64,000 bases of DNA from Rheum nobile (Eukaryota; Streptophyta; Magnoliopsida; Caryophyllales; Polygonaceae): NCBI GenBank assembly GCA_027886185.1, contig WOAB01000142.1, positions 2,418,001-2,482,000 of the forward strand. Reading direction: 5' to 3'. Under the pieces are notes generated by a model. It made no database searches. It was given only the letters and a program-made list of their open reading frames with translations, and was not told where the DNA came from. Positions 21,207 through 33,368 of the stretch are shown piece after piece; the stretch's first letter is position 1; every line of letters begins with the position of its first letter. A program made the position numbers and the translations under genes.

Positions 21207-23390
21207 GTCATGAGCTAGGACTTAGGATCATATACGGACTACCTTTAACGTAAAAAATGCGGATGATCTTTGTCCGTTTAATCTTCTGTATCCAATGGTT
21301 GCGATAGACTCCGTGTTATTTAAAAGTTAACTTAAAAAGAGGGTATTTTGGGAAATTAAGCTAAAAACAGTCTTCTCCTCCATCTTGCGCTCGATCTCTC
21401 TCCATCACCATTCTACCTACAAGTTTGTGGGATTATTCTTCCTCTTTCCTTCCTCTTCCTCCATTACTCTTCCATTTTCAAAGCCAACGGCACTCACTTT
21501 TCAATCGTTGCTCTCGGTCGAGAACATGGCACACCATTTCGGGAACCCCAATAATCGGTCTCTTCATCCAGATCATGCACATCGCGCTCTTCAATTCGTT
21601 CTCGTCTAGCATACACCGCGCTCATCGATTTGTCATTCTTCCTCTTCGATTCCGGTATGTTGATGTGTTTTTCCTTCACATTTTTTGATTTTTAGGTTAT
21701 GTGTTTTAAATGTTTTGAATTTTTAGGGATTTTAGGGTTGTTGATTACGAATTGTTTCAATTGGTTCGAAATTAGGGATTTATGAATGTGTCTTGCTTGA
21801 TTCACGAAAATATAGTATTCAGCCGTAAATGATCTTGTTGGACTGAATTCCTCAAATGTGCTTTTACTTCATTTTTGTTGGTCATGGTGGTTCCTGATGC
21901 CTTCGTTGGGTGTTCTCCCTGGATATTGCTTCAAATATGTGAATACTAGTTTTCTTTTTTCCATTTCATTTGTTATATAGGGTGAATTTAAGTTTGGTTG
22001 CAAATGGAATCAACAAATGTAGAGAACCCTCTTCTGGGGGAGACTACTTGTGGGTCTTTGTTGCACCATTTGCAGGCAATCAGCTAAACCGACGTAGAGG
22101 CATCTCGTAATGTACATTGATGTACCATTTTTCTACTAACTGATTATTCATATTGATCATGACCAACTAATTTTTTTTTGTATAATTGGTAGCTTGCGGA
22201 GATGAAAAGAAAGATGATTGTCAGCAAGCCAAATTGACAAGTTTTTTTGTGCGGCTGGATCGAGTTAAATTGTTCTTCATAGGAGTGCTTCTTCACAAGA
22301 TAGTAGCTATCAGATTTCTATCTATCAATTCGTTTCACAAGATCTTAGCAGCACAAGAGCAAGCTTCAAGATTTTTGGTTGTCTGCTAATCTGTTCTACT
22401 AACTTGGCAACGAAATTGTTGTTTTGGCACACCCTAAAACCAGAATATGTATGTGTTGTTGTATATTCTTTTTGGATTTGTTTGTTTAGATGTAAGCGGA
22501 AGATTGGACTATGGTGAACTTGATATGCTTGATTTTGTATAAATTGTATAAACCTCCACATTAAATGTATAAATAAAATAAAAAAGAGTGAAACAAAGAA
22601 AGGGAAAAATTGGAGCCAACCTTAATTAATTGACTGGTGTATAAATTGTATGAACCTCGTCATTAAATGTATAAATTGTATGAACCTCCAACTATAACTT
22701 CTTGAACCTCTAGTATAGACTTTGTGAACCCTTAATATAAAGTGTTTATGCACCCTAAGCGTCTTGTTTATACACCCTAAGCGTTTGTTTATGCACCATT
22801 GTGCAGTACGAAAGAGATGACGTGAATAGAAGTAGTAGGTGCCTGGTATTGTTCAGAACCAGCCCAAAACACACACCAACAATGCATCATCCAAAATTAC
22901 CCAATCATTAGCAACGATAATAGCTAGTAATTCATTACATTCACATCAAATATATGTCTTGTGTTGATGGCGGTATCAAGAACTTGAATATGGTCTCGGC
23001 ACATCACAATCCTCTCAGTGTACCTTAACATTTGTAATCCATATGATTAAAATAAGAAGGATTTGCAAAAACTACAAGAATTCAGTGGGCCGTTTGCATA
23101 AATATCAGATTTTAGAAAGTATTGCAAATATGCCATAAAGCTGTAACACTTTGGAAAACTAAAAAGGTAAAATAAAATCTGAATAAACCTTTATGAAAAT
23201 AAGTAAAAGTGCTTAAGATGCAGTTAAGTGTAAACGGTTATATGAGTAAGCCTAATTATATACCTGTTCAACCGGTAGCAGTTCTCATCTTCCCCAGTTA
23301 ATGTTCTCCGCTGAAGAACCTTTTTTCCTTTCATCCCTGAACTCTTGAAGCGTATTCCTCACAGCAAATCTTAAATCCCCAAAGGCGAGA
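21207..23390. other. MULE subterminal region with 5'-UTR-like sequence
   Basis: 21360-21660 reads like a plant 5' UTR or first exon: pyrimidine-rich, with a short frame MAHHFGNPNNRSLHPDHAHR and a possible donor at about 21657. It may be a captured gene piece, but no homologue is recognised. 22590-22810 has direct repeats of 'tgtataaattgtatgaacct' and 'ttatgcaccctaagcg'. Nothing else is supported. Confidence 0.35.
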
Positions 23391-23461
23391 AGCCCTTTGT
23401 TCAGCCCTTTGTTAAGCCCTTTTTAATTTGAAGCCCTTTGTGAAGCCCTTTCTGAAGCCCT
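23391..23461 (+). repeat. Leader repeat: AGCCCT x6 just before the Ulp1 gene start
   Basis: Six copies of agccct(ttgt) occur in 71 bp and end 9 bp before the ATG at 23471. They would form part of the 5' UTR. Confidence 0.65.
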
Positions 23462-23470
23462 AGATCGACA

Positions 23471-26400
23471 ATGGTGAGGACCAGAGGTTTGCAGTCTGCG
23501 AAAGTCAGAGTGAAGAAGCAGAAGCCGAATGGTTCTACAGAGTCAAAGAGAAGGGTTGAGGAGAGCGCGAATGCGAAGGCGGCTCCAGTGGCGAGTGACC
23601 GAAAGAAGAGAGCCTACAGTTCGTCAGAGGAAGAAGAATCACCAAGTCCAGTCGTTTCGATTTAGAAGAAGAAACCAAGAATGGCTGAAGAACCAAAAGC
23701 CAAGAGGTTGAGGAAGGAGCCATCGAAGTCGGTTGGCGGGGTTAGTGATCTTCTCAAACTCTTAATTTTCTGGAAAAAAAAACAAAATTTTGTCTGAATG
23801 TGATGCATGCTAAAATTAGGCTTATGTGAAAATGAGAGCATGATTTGCTCTGTGATAAACAGAGCACGGAGAGATGTGCAAAATTTATAGTAGCCTAAAC
23901 TGTTACATCCATATGGCCTGACAAACGAAATTATATTCTGACAAAACGAATTATCTTACCTGACAAAGTAAGTTTTAGGATTTATGTGAATATGAATGTC
24001 ATGTATTTGTTCTGTGGTTAGAATGTTAGACTTATCCTCAACAACTTCCATTTGGTGATACAAAAGTGTAAGTTATACTCTAGGGTAAAGGCTTATCCTC
24101 AACAACTTCCATTTGTCCTGGCAAACCGCAATGTAGTCTGACAAATTATTTTGTATCCTGAAAACATATATCTTTACCTGACAAAGTAAGATGGTGCCTC
24201 TCTTTTATGTGAATATGAAAGTCATTCTTACATGTCATGTATATGTGAATGTCATTCATTACAGATAAGTTACAAGTGACATTCTGAGGAGTTGTTTTTT
24301 GGTCGGATAAATCAGAACTCAAGGCTTCAGTATCTTTCTTGTATCGAGAACACGCTAACTCGAACAGACTGGCAGACAGTTATGCAAGGGCCCTTTGACC
24401 CAATAATCAAAATAATGAAAAACATGAAACTGTCTGCACAACTGATTCACCATGTCTTGTTTAGGCAACTGGACACAAAAAAACAGTTTGAGACATGGTA
24501 TGATCTTGGTGGAAAACCATGTAGGTTTTCAATAGAAGAGTTTAGGCTAATAACATGACTGAATTGTGGGATGCCCGATGAGGAGGACAGTATGCAGGAT
24601 AAGAATGCAGTGTTTGAATTTTTTGGTGTGAGGAGTATTACTATTGCTAACCTTTTAACCAAGTTCTTATCCTATCGGGAGGACAATGTATATAAGTTGA
24701 AGATGGCCTTGTTATTAATTCTTGAGGGTGTTGTACTTGGGGGTGATAAGAAGAGGAAGGTCAGACCCTTACATGTGAAATTGACCGAAGACTTAGATCG
24801 TTTCAATAATTTCCCATGGGGTAGGAGTGCATATCTTGACCTCCATCAAAGTCTGGCTTCTGCTTTGGACACAAGAATGGAGTCAGTTCAGGCTGCACTT
24901 GCAGTTTCAGACAATGCCAGAGCAGGATACACCATACGGGGTTTCCCGATGGTGTTTCAGGTAATGTGTTAGTAGTTGAGTATGTAAAACTGAGAAAGGT
25001 TAATGCCTCTGTTCATAATTGTGGATTAATTCCAATTCTGTTTGTTTCAGATATGGTTGTATGAGGCAGTTCCCCATATTGGCAGAACATTTGCCCAAAA
25101 GCTGAATAAAGATGTGCAGCCCCGAGGTGTGAGGTGGCTTAAATCTAGTAGGCCAAACTTGGATGCAATTTCTGCTGCCCTAGAGGGGAATTTCCCTGCT
25201 AAACAGATCCTTGTTGAGGAGGACGGAGAGGACTTGGGAGAAAGTTGTTATTTCCCGGAGGAGGAAGGACACAAATCCTTGGATGAGATTGTTAAGCACT
25301 TGAAGCCCAGAAGGAAAAATGCTGGTAAAAAGGCCAAGGGAGTTGGTAAGGGAGGGCAAGCTGGAAACATTGAGGGTTTCGACCCAAGGCAATTTATGTG
25401 TTGTTTGAATGAATTGCATGAAATGATGCATGCTCTAAGGGAGGAATTTATTGAGTTAAACAAGTTCATAAGAGGCAAAGCTCCTAGAACAGGGGCATTT
25501 GGGGAGATTAACAGTGATAATGAACCCAACATCACCCAACACCAGCAGAGCATGAGGGAGGCAAAGACGGAGTCTGAAGCAAATGATGAAGAGGAAAAGA
25601 TGGAGTCTGAAGATGACGAAGACAATGAGTCCAAAGAGGGAGAGTCCGAAGAGACTGAGACTGATGAGGTATGTATGCCAAAAACTTCCAGTTAGTATAT
25701 GTACAGTTCAATCCAGATGTACATATTTCAATCCATTTTTGCACATTTCAGACCCTATATCATCGTTTCAGTAAACAGTTCAGTCCATATATGTATTCAG
25801 TCCATATATGCACATTTCAGTCAATTTGAGCACAATTCCAAAAATATTTGCTTATTTCAGACCTTATATCATCGTTTCAGGAGACAATGGATGTAGAGCA
25901 AAATACTGGTGAAATAGTTGTGTATGATGCAGTTAATGTAGGTTGTCAGAAAGAGGCGGATGAAGATGTCGCAATAGTAGATGAGGAAGAAGAGCAAGGG
26001 GATGCAACAGATCCACTGTCAGTTCTTGTCAAAACTTGTACAATACTACATGCAGATGAGAAGTTGGTTAATGAGGCAACACTGCAAGATGTGGAGGGAC
26101 TCATCAAGGAGTTGGTTAATGACGAGTTGGTTAATGATGGGACTGTGGTGGCAACACAAGTTGAGGTGGCAACAAAAGCAGTGTCTGATGAGGGTGTGCA
26201 TGACGGAGTTGTGGAGGAGCTAAAGGAAGCTGTTGTGAAGGGAGGAAGCAAGGTTGATGACGGACGTGTGGATGTTGAGGAGGTAGCAAAGGGAGCTGAT
26301 GTGGAGGGAAGGACCAAGGTTGATGACCAAGTTGTGGAGGAACCGAAGGGAGATGTGGAGGGACTAAACCCGGTTGATGAAGGAGTTATGGAGGAATCAA

Positions 26401-27816
26401 TGGGAGATGTTGTGGAGGGAGGGACCAAGGTTGATGAGCTAGGTGTTGAGGCGAGGACTGAAATACAAGGTGAGAAGGTATCACAGGCTGATTTTGATGA
26501 CGTGTGGGGTGATGAAGGGGATACCAAGGAGTCCAAAGTGCCGAGGAAGGGCAGACCAAGGAAGGGTAGCCAAGTTCCGAACAAGACATATCCAAGTCGC
26601 ACTCGCGAGCTTGCTGCCAAGGCAAAATCACCCTATCGCAATATGGATGAGCAAAAATTGGCAAAAAAGATTACCAAAAATAGCAAGGTGGAAGGGATGA
26701 CAGAGTTGGTAAAGTGGATGCAGAGTGAGAGGTTAGTGACTTAACCATTATACTCAACTTAATAAGGAATTGATGAATTGAATGTCAAAATCTTATCTGG
26801 CCTGACTGTTAGAATTCTGACCTGCAATTGATACTTTGTGGACTGACTAACTTGTATATAGCCTGTATATGTACTAATACATATATTGCCTTGCATAATA
26901 TTCAAATGAATATGTACCATCATGCAGTATTGAACCCCGAACTGGACCGGGTGGGCAATCATTGGACAATGAGTTCTTTGAGAGATTGTTTGCCCCAAAG
27001 ATCTGGTTGCGCGGTGAGGTAATATTCCAATGCATTCTTACAAAATAGTATGCATGTGTAAAATAGTTTCCAGTGGATACATTAACATTGTTGCACCATT
27101 ACAGCATCTGGCGCAAATGATGGTCCTCTATCGTCAAAGGATTTTAGAGGATCCACAGCGGTTTTCGAAGGTGGTTGTGCTTGACCCATTTTGGCAAAAC
27201 TATGTCAAAGGTGAATTTGATCGCTTCCAGAATAATACCCCACTTGTTGGTAAGGATGAACTGATACTGTACATGATGGGTTCATGTCCGCAAGATTATG
27301 GCAAGAGATGGGATGATGCGGAACGCATATATGCGTGCTTCAACATCCCAGAGTACCACTGGTTTGCCTTAGAAATTGATCTATGCGACTGGTGTGTGAC
27401 GGTTTATGACTGCAATGTGGACCTGCACTCAGACAAGGATATTTTTGATATGATCCGCCCCATCGTTGAGACTGTTCCAAGATATGTCAAGATGTACGAG
27501 CCACTGGTAAAGAGATGTGAACCGTTCTTGGACAATCCAATGTCGGTGTCCCGTCGTGATAACCTTAAGCAGAACAAGCACGGGTAAGTATACATGTATT
27601 TATGCAATGATAAATCCTTATCAAACTGCAATTGATACACATTCTAACGTGTTTTGTACATCTTGCAGAGGAGATTGTGGGGTCTACACCTTGAAGTACA
27701 TTGAGTTATTGATTCTCGGCATGTCAAACTTGGATCTTACGTCGGACAAATTCATAGATGCACATAGAAGTCAAATGGCTCATAGTATTTTTAGATGTTG
27801 TTGGGATGGTCTTTAA
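23471..27816 (+). pseudogene. MULE-borne DUF1985 + Ulp1-like (C48) cysteine protease gene
   Basis: This is a multi-exon gene. Exon 1 starts at 23471 (basic, MVRTRGLQSAKVRVKKQK). Further exons are about 24265-24960, 25051-25668, 25881-26731, 26928-27018, 27105-27583 and 27669-27816, all with GT/AG borders in phase. The second and third exons carry the DUF1985 region (WYDLGGKPCRFSIEEFRLIT, FPWGRSAYLDL, GFPMVFQIWLYEAVP). The middle is acidic and repetitive (VDEG/VEEL/GGTKVD repeats) with a basic GRPRKGS patch. The C-terminus is the C48 fold, with catalytic His in PEYHWFALEIDL, Asp in TVYDCN and Cys in HGGDCGVYTLKYIELL. Ulp1-type enzymes cut SUMO-like proteins. The role in MULEs is unproven. In-frame stops at about 23663 (TAG), 24277 (TGA) and 24557 (TGA, where ITGLNCG is expected) make it a pseudogene. 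The catalytic residues are intact. Confidence 0.85.
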
Positions 27817-27989
27817 AGACTTTTGATGTAATGTGGTAATTGTATTGTGTTGTTGGGAAACATTCGGCTAGGAACATGCTTGTGATGGTGTTTATGTCAG
27901 ACAAGATACTGTTTTCAAAGATACTGTTTTCAGCATGTTTACATGCTTGTGATGGTGTTTATGTCAGACAAGATATTGGTTTTACAAGC

Positions 27990-29080
27990 ATGCACCCCGG
28001 TTTGTCAGGTGAATTTCATTTAAAATGGTGGGGTTAGTTTTCGAATAAAACCAAAGCTTTGAAAAAATGTGACTTAAGTCAGGCCAGATTATGGATTTAC
28101 AGTAAATATTCACATTTGTCAGGTTGTTTTGATATATCTTTTTCAAATTCATCCTTTCCAATGAGTCATGTCATCGTACAAACATCACAATTGAAACCTA
28201 ATATTTCCTAAATTGTCAAAGACGCTAGAAAAAAAATTCCACATTGAAACCTAATATTTCCTAAATTTAAAGGGTTTTTAAATTGAAAAATAGCCTTTAA
28301 AAGGGGGGGGGGGGTAAAGTACATATTAACCTAAATTTGTGCTACATTTCAACGGTTATGAAACCGGGAAAAAATGGTACAAAAACGGTTAAAAACGGTT
28401 TAAAAACCGTTTAAATTGGCGGGTTTAGTTGTGGAATAAACCAAAGGTTTTTTCTAATTGTTACATACGTCAGGCCATATTACGGCTTTACAGTAAATAT
28501 TCACATTTGTCAGGTTATTTTGATATATCTTTTTCAAATTCATCCTTTCCAATGAGTCCTGTCATCGTACAAACATCACAATTGTCTTTGAAAAAACTCC
28601 CACATTGACACCTAATATTTTCTACATTTAAAGGGTTTTTTAATCAAAAAATAGCCTTTAAAACGAGGGGGGGAAGTACACAAAAACAGTTAAAAACGGT
28701 TTAAACCATTTTTTACCGCGGGGTTAGTTCTTGAGACCAACGTAGTTATCTAATAGTTACTTACGTCAGTCCACAATAAAGGTTTACAGTACATATTTAG
28801 CTTTGTGAGGTTATTTTGTAGAGTTTTTATTCAAAGTCATCCAATGACTTATGGCGGATCTGGAAGAAACATCACAATGGTAAATAACCGTAGGAAAATA
28901 AAACGTTTGTAAAAGGTTTTGAAACCGAAGCTTTGGCAATAAGCTAGTTAAAAGATGGGGTTAACAAGTTTTCGAATCAAACCAAAGCTTTGGCAATAAG
29001 CTACTTCCTTACAGTAAGTGATGTACTTTGTCAGGTCATGATGAATAAATCCTATTCAAAGTCATCCTTTCCAATGCATA
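27990..29080. repeat. Four diverged direct repeats downstream of the Ulp1 gene
   Basis: Blocks starting near 28020, 28415, 28715 and 28950 share 'ggggttagtttt-cgaataaaaccaaagctttg', then 'gtcaggcca..ttatgg.tttacagta', then 'cacatttgtcaggtt.ttttgata' and 'tcatcctttccaatga'. The period is roughly 250-390 bp because of internal indels. A fifth relative is at 31500-31620. These are internal repeats of the MULE with no coding capacity. Confidence 0.7.
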
Positions 29081-29168
29081 TCCGATTTGACCCCTCTTAA
29101 ATTTCAATTAAATATCCTGTATTCCCTCAACTACCCGTCACTAACTCCATTATCCACTCATCCTTGTG

Positions 29169-29650
29169 TATAAATAGCCTTCTTGCCTTGTCCCAACCCC
29201 TCACATTTCCTCTCTCAAACTCCTCGCACTCCTCTCTCATTTACTCTCTGAAACTCCTCGCACTCCTCTCTCATTTCCAAAAAACTCTATTGCAACATGG
29301 TCGACTCACGCAAGAAAGTTTTCCTGCAAGTCTACTGGGATGGCTAACTATCGCCATCCAGCGGGGTGATGGCCCTCCTGACTACCCACGAGTACACTGG
29401 CGGGAGCACCAAACTCCTGAAACTGCCAGCGAACAAGATGAACATCTGGTACGTGCATGGTATGATAAGCCTGCTCTCTCCCGGTTCAAAATCCTTATTT
29501 TTTGAACAGGTCCCATCATTCGGCCAGCGGTTTCTTCAACAGCTGCAGACACAGGCTGACTATGCAGACCTTGCCCGCCTCGGCGAGAGGGTCGCCGGAG
29601 TGAAGGTGTATGTGGTGCGGGACGATCCAGATCTTTATCTGCCCCAGTGA
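29169..29650 (+). pseudogene. Small spliced cargo frame in the MULE (unrecognised), frameshifted
   Basis: A TATA box TATAAATA lies at 29169-29176. Downstream ATGs are at 29297 (stops after 16 codons) and 29340 (MANYRHPAG, then stop). A one-base change in the GGGG run at about 29363-29366 would join the second start to an open frame with DGPPDYPRVHWREHQ. A 61-bp intron (29449-29509, GTACGT...GAACAG) then joins it in phase to VPSFGQRFLQQLQTQ, ending VRDDPDLYLPQ at 29650. The family is not recognised. The intron is short for a plant, so the model is tentative. Confidence 0.4.
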
Positions 29651-31852
29651 TGATGGCCCTAGGGATGTTTTTTAATGATGCTGCTTTGTTTTTTATGCTG
29701 TTTTTATGCTGTTTGAAGATGGTTGTTTACTTATGTAATGCTAGCGACTGATAATAATATAGATCCTTTGCCCTTATTCTCGCATTTACTACTTTTGACT
29801 ATTTTCATTTCAGGACAAAACTTATCATGTTCATACTAAATGTACTAATGTTTAGGGCAAAAAGATTAATATTTCAGAGCAATAACATCAAATATGTGTA
29901 CATGAATATTCAGGACAACTGAAACATATTCAGGAGAATTCGCGTCATATGTCAGAGTACTAACAACATGTGGTAATTGTATTTGAAATTGTGTTGACAA
30001 TTTCAAGGATGTTTTCAAGCAATTGGTGCTTAAGTCAGGAAATATTCATGTTTTACCTGCAGAAAACCCTCATTTTATAAACAAGGAACCAAAATACATT
30101 GTCTTGCTAAACATACGGTTATGAGTAGTTATCATAATTTAACCAACAAGGTTACAAATTGGACAACGAAGACAACAAGTAACACCACAAGTACCACCAC
30201 ACCAAGTACAACTTTCAAAACACAATTTTCTGTTTTGATATTCATAATGTCATTCATTGAAATCGATTGATGCGGGTAAATATTTGGCCGAGAGGTTGTC
30301 CCGTGATCTTCAACAACTCTTACGCTTTCAATGGACTCATTGGCTCTAAAATTATAAGCTTGACCATCCACCCATTTGAAGTATTTGCAATCGTGCCCTG
30401 CCTAAGGTTTAATACAAAATTAAACCAATCAACTAATTTAATTCTAAATGAAATCCCAATTGAAAAGCATATTTCGCACGAAATTTCACATTCAACAATA
30501 CCTTCCATAATGGACAGCCATAGAATTGTTTTCCCGAATTTTGAGTGTGTTTGCAAGTTTGTATTGTTGCAGGGAGGCCATAGAAACATTTTTGAGTTGA
30601 TGATTCACCAGCTTCCGGCCCTCTCCTCCACGAATTTGAATTGGCAGATGATCTTCCTTGTATCCAGCCGTTTGTCATCGTAAAATTTCGGCCAAATTTT
30701 CGAAGACGGTGTTCCTCTTTCTACTCTGCGCTGTTCTTTGTTTTTTCTTCGGTGCAAATTTTCGAATTTGGAGATGCAGTTGTTCTTCCTTGTGTCCAGC
30801 TTCGTGCCCTCTCCAGAAGATGATCTTCCTTGTGTCCGTACTAGTTTTTTGTTGTTTATATTAAAGAAAGAGAACTGCACTTGCGGGATTTCAGTCAAAA
30901 TCTTTTTCTACTCTGCTGATGTGATGTTTGTGAAGGTCAACATCTTTTTCTTATAGAAGGATTTCAGTCAAAAAATTTCAAATTGTTGCAATCGTATACA
31001 AATCTTGACCTGACGTCATCCAAATCCTTCTTCCAATTAAGTCTTCTAGGGTAAGTTTTCAGGTTATCACTTAATTATGTATTTCCAATGAGTTTTTTTA
31101 AAAGGTAAAATAATATAATGAGATTAGTTTTTGTTATTTAAACAAATTAACGGGGCCAATTTTATTTAATATATTTGATTATCAATAAAAATAATCAAAA
31201 TTTTTCAATGAAAATAATTAGTATTATTGAATAAAATAATTAATAGTATTCAATTATATAATGAGATTAGCTTTTCCCAGGCTCTGTAGCAAGGTTCTTA
31301 AAAAAACTTCGATGCTCTCACTTGCTTCTCTACATACTCAAAATTTGGCCTGACAACGTAGTTATAAGCCTTGCAAACAACCATATGTCGACTGACGATT
31401 AATGCTTGTTCTGTTTCTGAGATATGTAGTTTTTCAGGGCTTATTGTTTGTCTGACTCGCGCGCCAGGTCATATTGAAGTCGGATAAATAACAACATAGA
31501 TAGTTTTTACCTTTTCGGGTTTCTCAGGAATTATAAACATTTTTACAGTACGTATTCAGGTTTGTCAGGTAACATTGAAATAAGTGAGTTCGTTTCAAAT
31601 TTGTATCCGATTTGACCCCTCTTAATTTTCCCTAAAACACCCATACTTGCCCAAATCTTTTCAACCAAGTCTCTTCAAATACTCACCGGTCCATTACCAA
31701 AGTTCTCTACCAAGAATCTCAAAACACTCCCACGCTGTCTACCAAGGTGCTTCAAAAACTCCCACGTTCTTTTGTTAACTCAAATACTCCCACTTTCCCA
31801 AATACTCCCACTCCCACGTTCTTCAAATACTCCCTCTCTATACTCTAAATTC
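29651..31852. other. MULE internal non-coding DNA
   Basis: No gene is supported. 30132-30900 has overlapping short frames on both strands that are likely chance or decayed. 31100-31270 is very AT-rich. A member of the internal repeat family with tttgtcagg lies at 31500-31620. Confidence 0.4.
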
Positions 31853-32295
31853 ATGGCGGGAGAACATTACTTTGTCACTGGGACATACTTTGAAGTAAAT
31901 GAACTGCTTCAATCTACCCGGGAAGTGAAAGATCATGTTGGAGGCCGGAAGATGACCGAGGCCGATTTTCAGGAGTACAATCGCAACATTGTGGCCAGAG
32001 ATTTGGAGTTGGTAAGTTTAGTTAAGGATTTGCGCCGCCTGAGGCAGGAGCTTGCTGTTGTGAGTCCGGATGGGGCTCAGACCGAAGAAGAAAAGGCCCG
32101 GATCAAGCTCAAGCTTAGACTGGTAAGGCTTTTCTTGTATATTTTCTTCCTATGTGCAAGGGACGTGCCTAAGATGCTTAATTTTTGTTTTTGCAGATTG
32201 AATGGGACACCACCTTCACTGAGCTCAACATAAAAAGGGTGTTGGACCATGCTCAGTCGCTGGAGGGAAAGCTGAAGTCCCCATATCTATCTTGA
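31853..32295 (+). CDS. Small two-exon gene in the MULE, 122-aa acidic/helical protein (unrecognised)
   Basis: Exon 1 is 31853-32122 (90 codons), the intron is 32123-32196 (GTAAGG...TTTTTGCAG, 74 bp), and exon 2 is 32197-32295 (33 codons including the stop). The start is MAGEHYFVTGTYFEVNELLQ. The middle is strongly helical and charged (DLELVSLVKDLRRLRQELAV, then EEEKARIKLKLRL), suggesting a coiled coil. The end is IEWDTTFTELNIKRVLDHAQ. Splice sites are consensus and keep the frame, and there are no stops. It could be cargo captured by the MULE or an extra element protein. No family is recognised. Confidence 0.55.
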
Positions 32296-33368
32296 TGGGA
32301 TAATGTTTTCATAACAGGGTAGTTTCTGAGTATGTGTGGATAAATGTTTTTAATGTATGAACTTTGCAATGCTAGTTTTTTTTGTTATTTTGTGTGTGGG
32401 AATGCCATGCAAAGGGCACATTTTTTGTAAAGTTGAACAACGTAATATAATGATTGTGTTTATAAGGTTTATACCATGTTGGAGTTTTACAGGACGTATT
32501 GTGAATTTACAGGTCGTGTTTATGTATTAGGTTTGTCAGTACAACTTTGTCAGTACAACTTCGTACCTGATTCTAGGGTTCTTATGAATAATTTATAGAC
32601 TTCGCAACTGAAATGGTTTCGCAGATGTTTGTCAGACCATGTTAGAGTTTTACAGGACGTATTGTGGCTTTACAGGTCGTTTTATGTATTAGGTTTTCCT
32701 TTGTCAGACCATGTTAGCGTTTTACAGGACGTATTGTGGCTTTACAGGTCATTTTTATGTACTAGGTTTTCCTCGAGCAAATGAGTATGTCAGGACATAT
32801 ACGTTGTTTTACAGGGTGTTATAGAGTCTTATGGTTTCTCCTTGTGAGGAGTTTAACACTGACTGATGCTGAGAAGTAATCAACTCTTAAGCAAAGATGA
32901 TGATAGGACAAAATGCAACGTTTGCAGAGAACCTGAGAACTTTGTCAGTACAACTTCACACCTGATTCTAGGGTTGCTGAAGGTTCAAGATGACAAGTAA
33001 ATCTTAAGCAAAAGCTTTAATTTATCTAGTTTGTATATCATCCAAAAGGGAGCCCCCACAAAAAAGAGGTGTGGTTTACGACTATATAGACTTAAACCAT
33101 ACATCTTTTCACTGAAACACCCAACAACAACATTTACTAGCATAAACACCCAAAAACACCAACATGGTGACAATTCTAAACATACCTAAACTAACCCATT
33201 CTCTTCCTATAATCCTTCGTCAGTCCTTCTCCTCCTACAGTACTGCTTGTTGTGGCCTTGGTTGCCGCAATACGAACACCGCCTCTTCCTAGTATAGTTC
33301 CCCTCCCACGTCGCCCTGTATCGGTTAATTCGTGGCCTTCCAGGAGGACGTTTTACATTTGGTGGACA
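32296..33368. other. MULE internal spacer
   Basis: This holds repeats of 'gttttacaggacgtattgtggctttacaggtcgt' (about 32480, 32650, 32720) and 'tttgtcagtacaactt' (32540, 32940). The right end at 33210-33330 reads on the minus strand as a Cys/His motif (CGNQGHNKQYC-like, reading leftwards), a probable zinc knuckle at the C-terminus of the transposase. No separate gene is called. Confidence 0.4.

Noticed and set aside
30132..30956. Cluster of overlapping 60-140-codon frames on both strands in the MULE
   Set aside because: No domain, no splice logic and mutual overlap. Likely shadows or decayed DNA.
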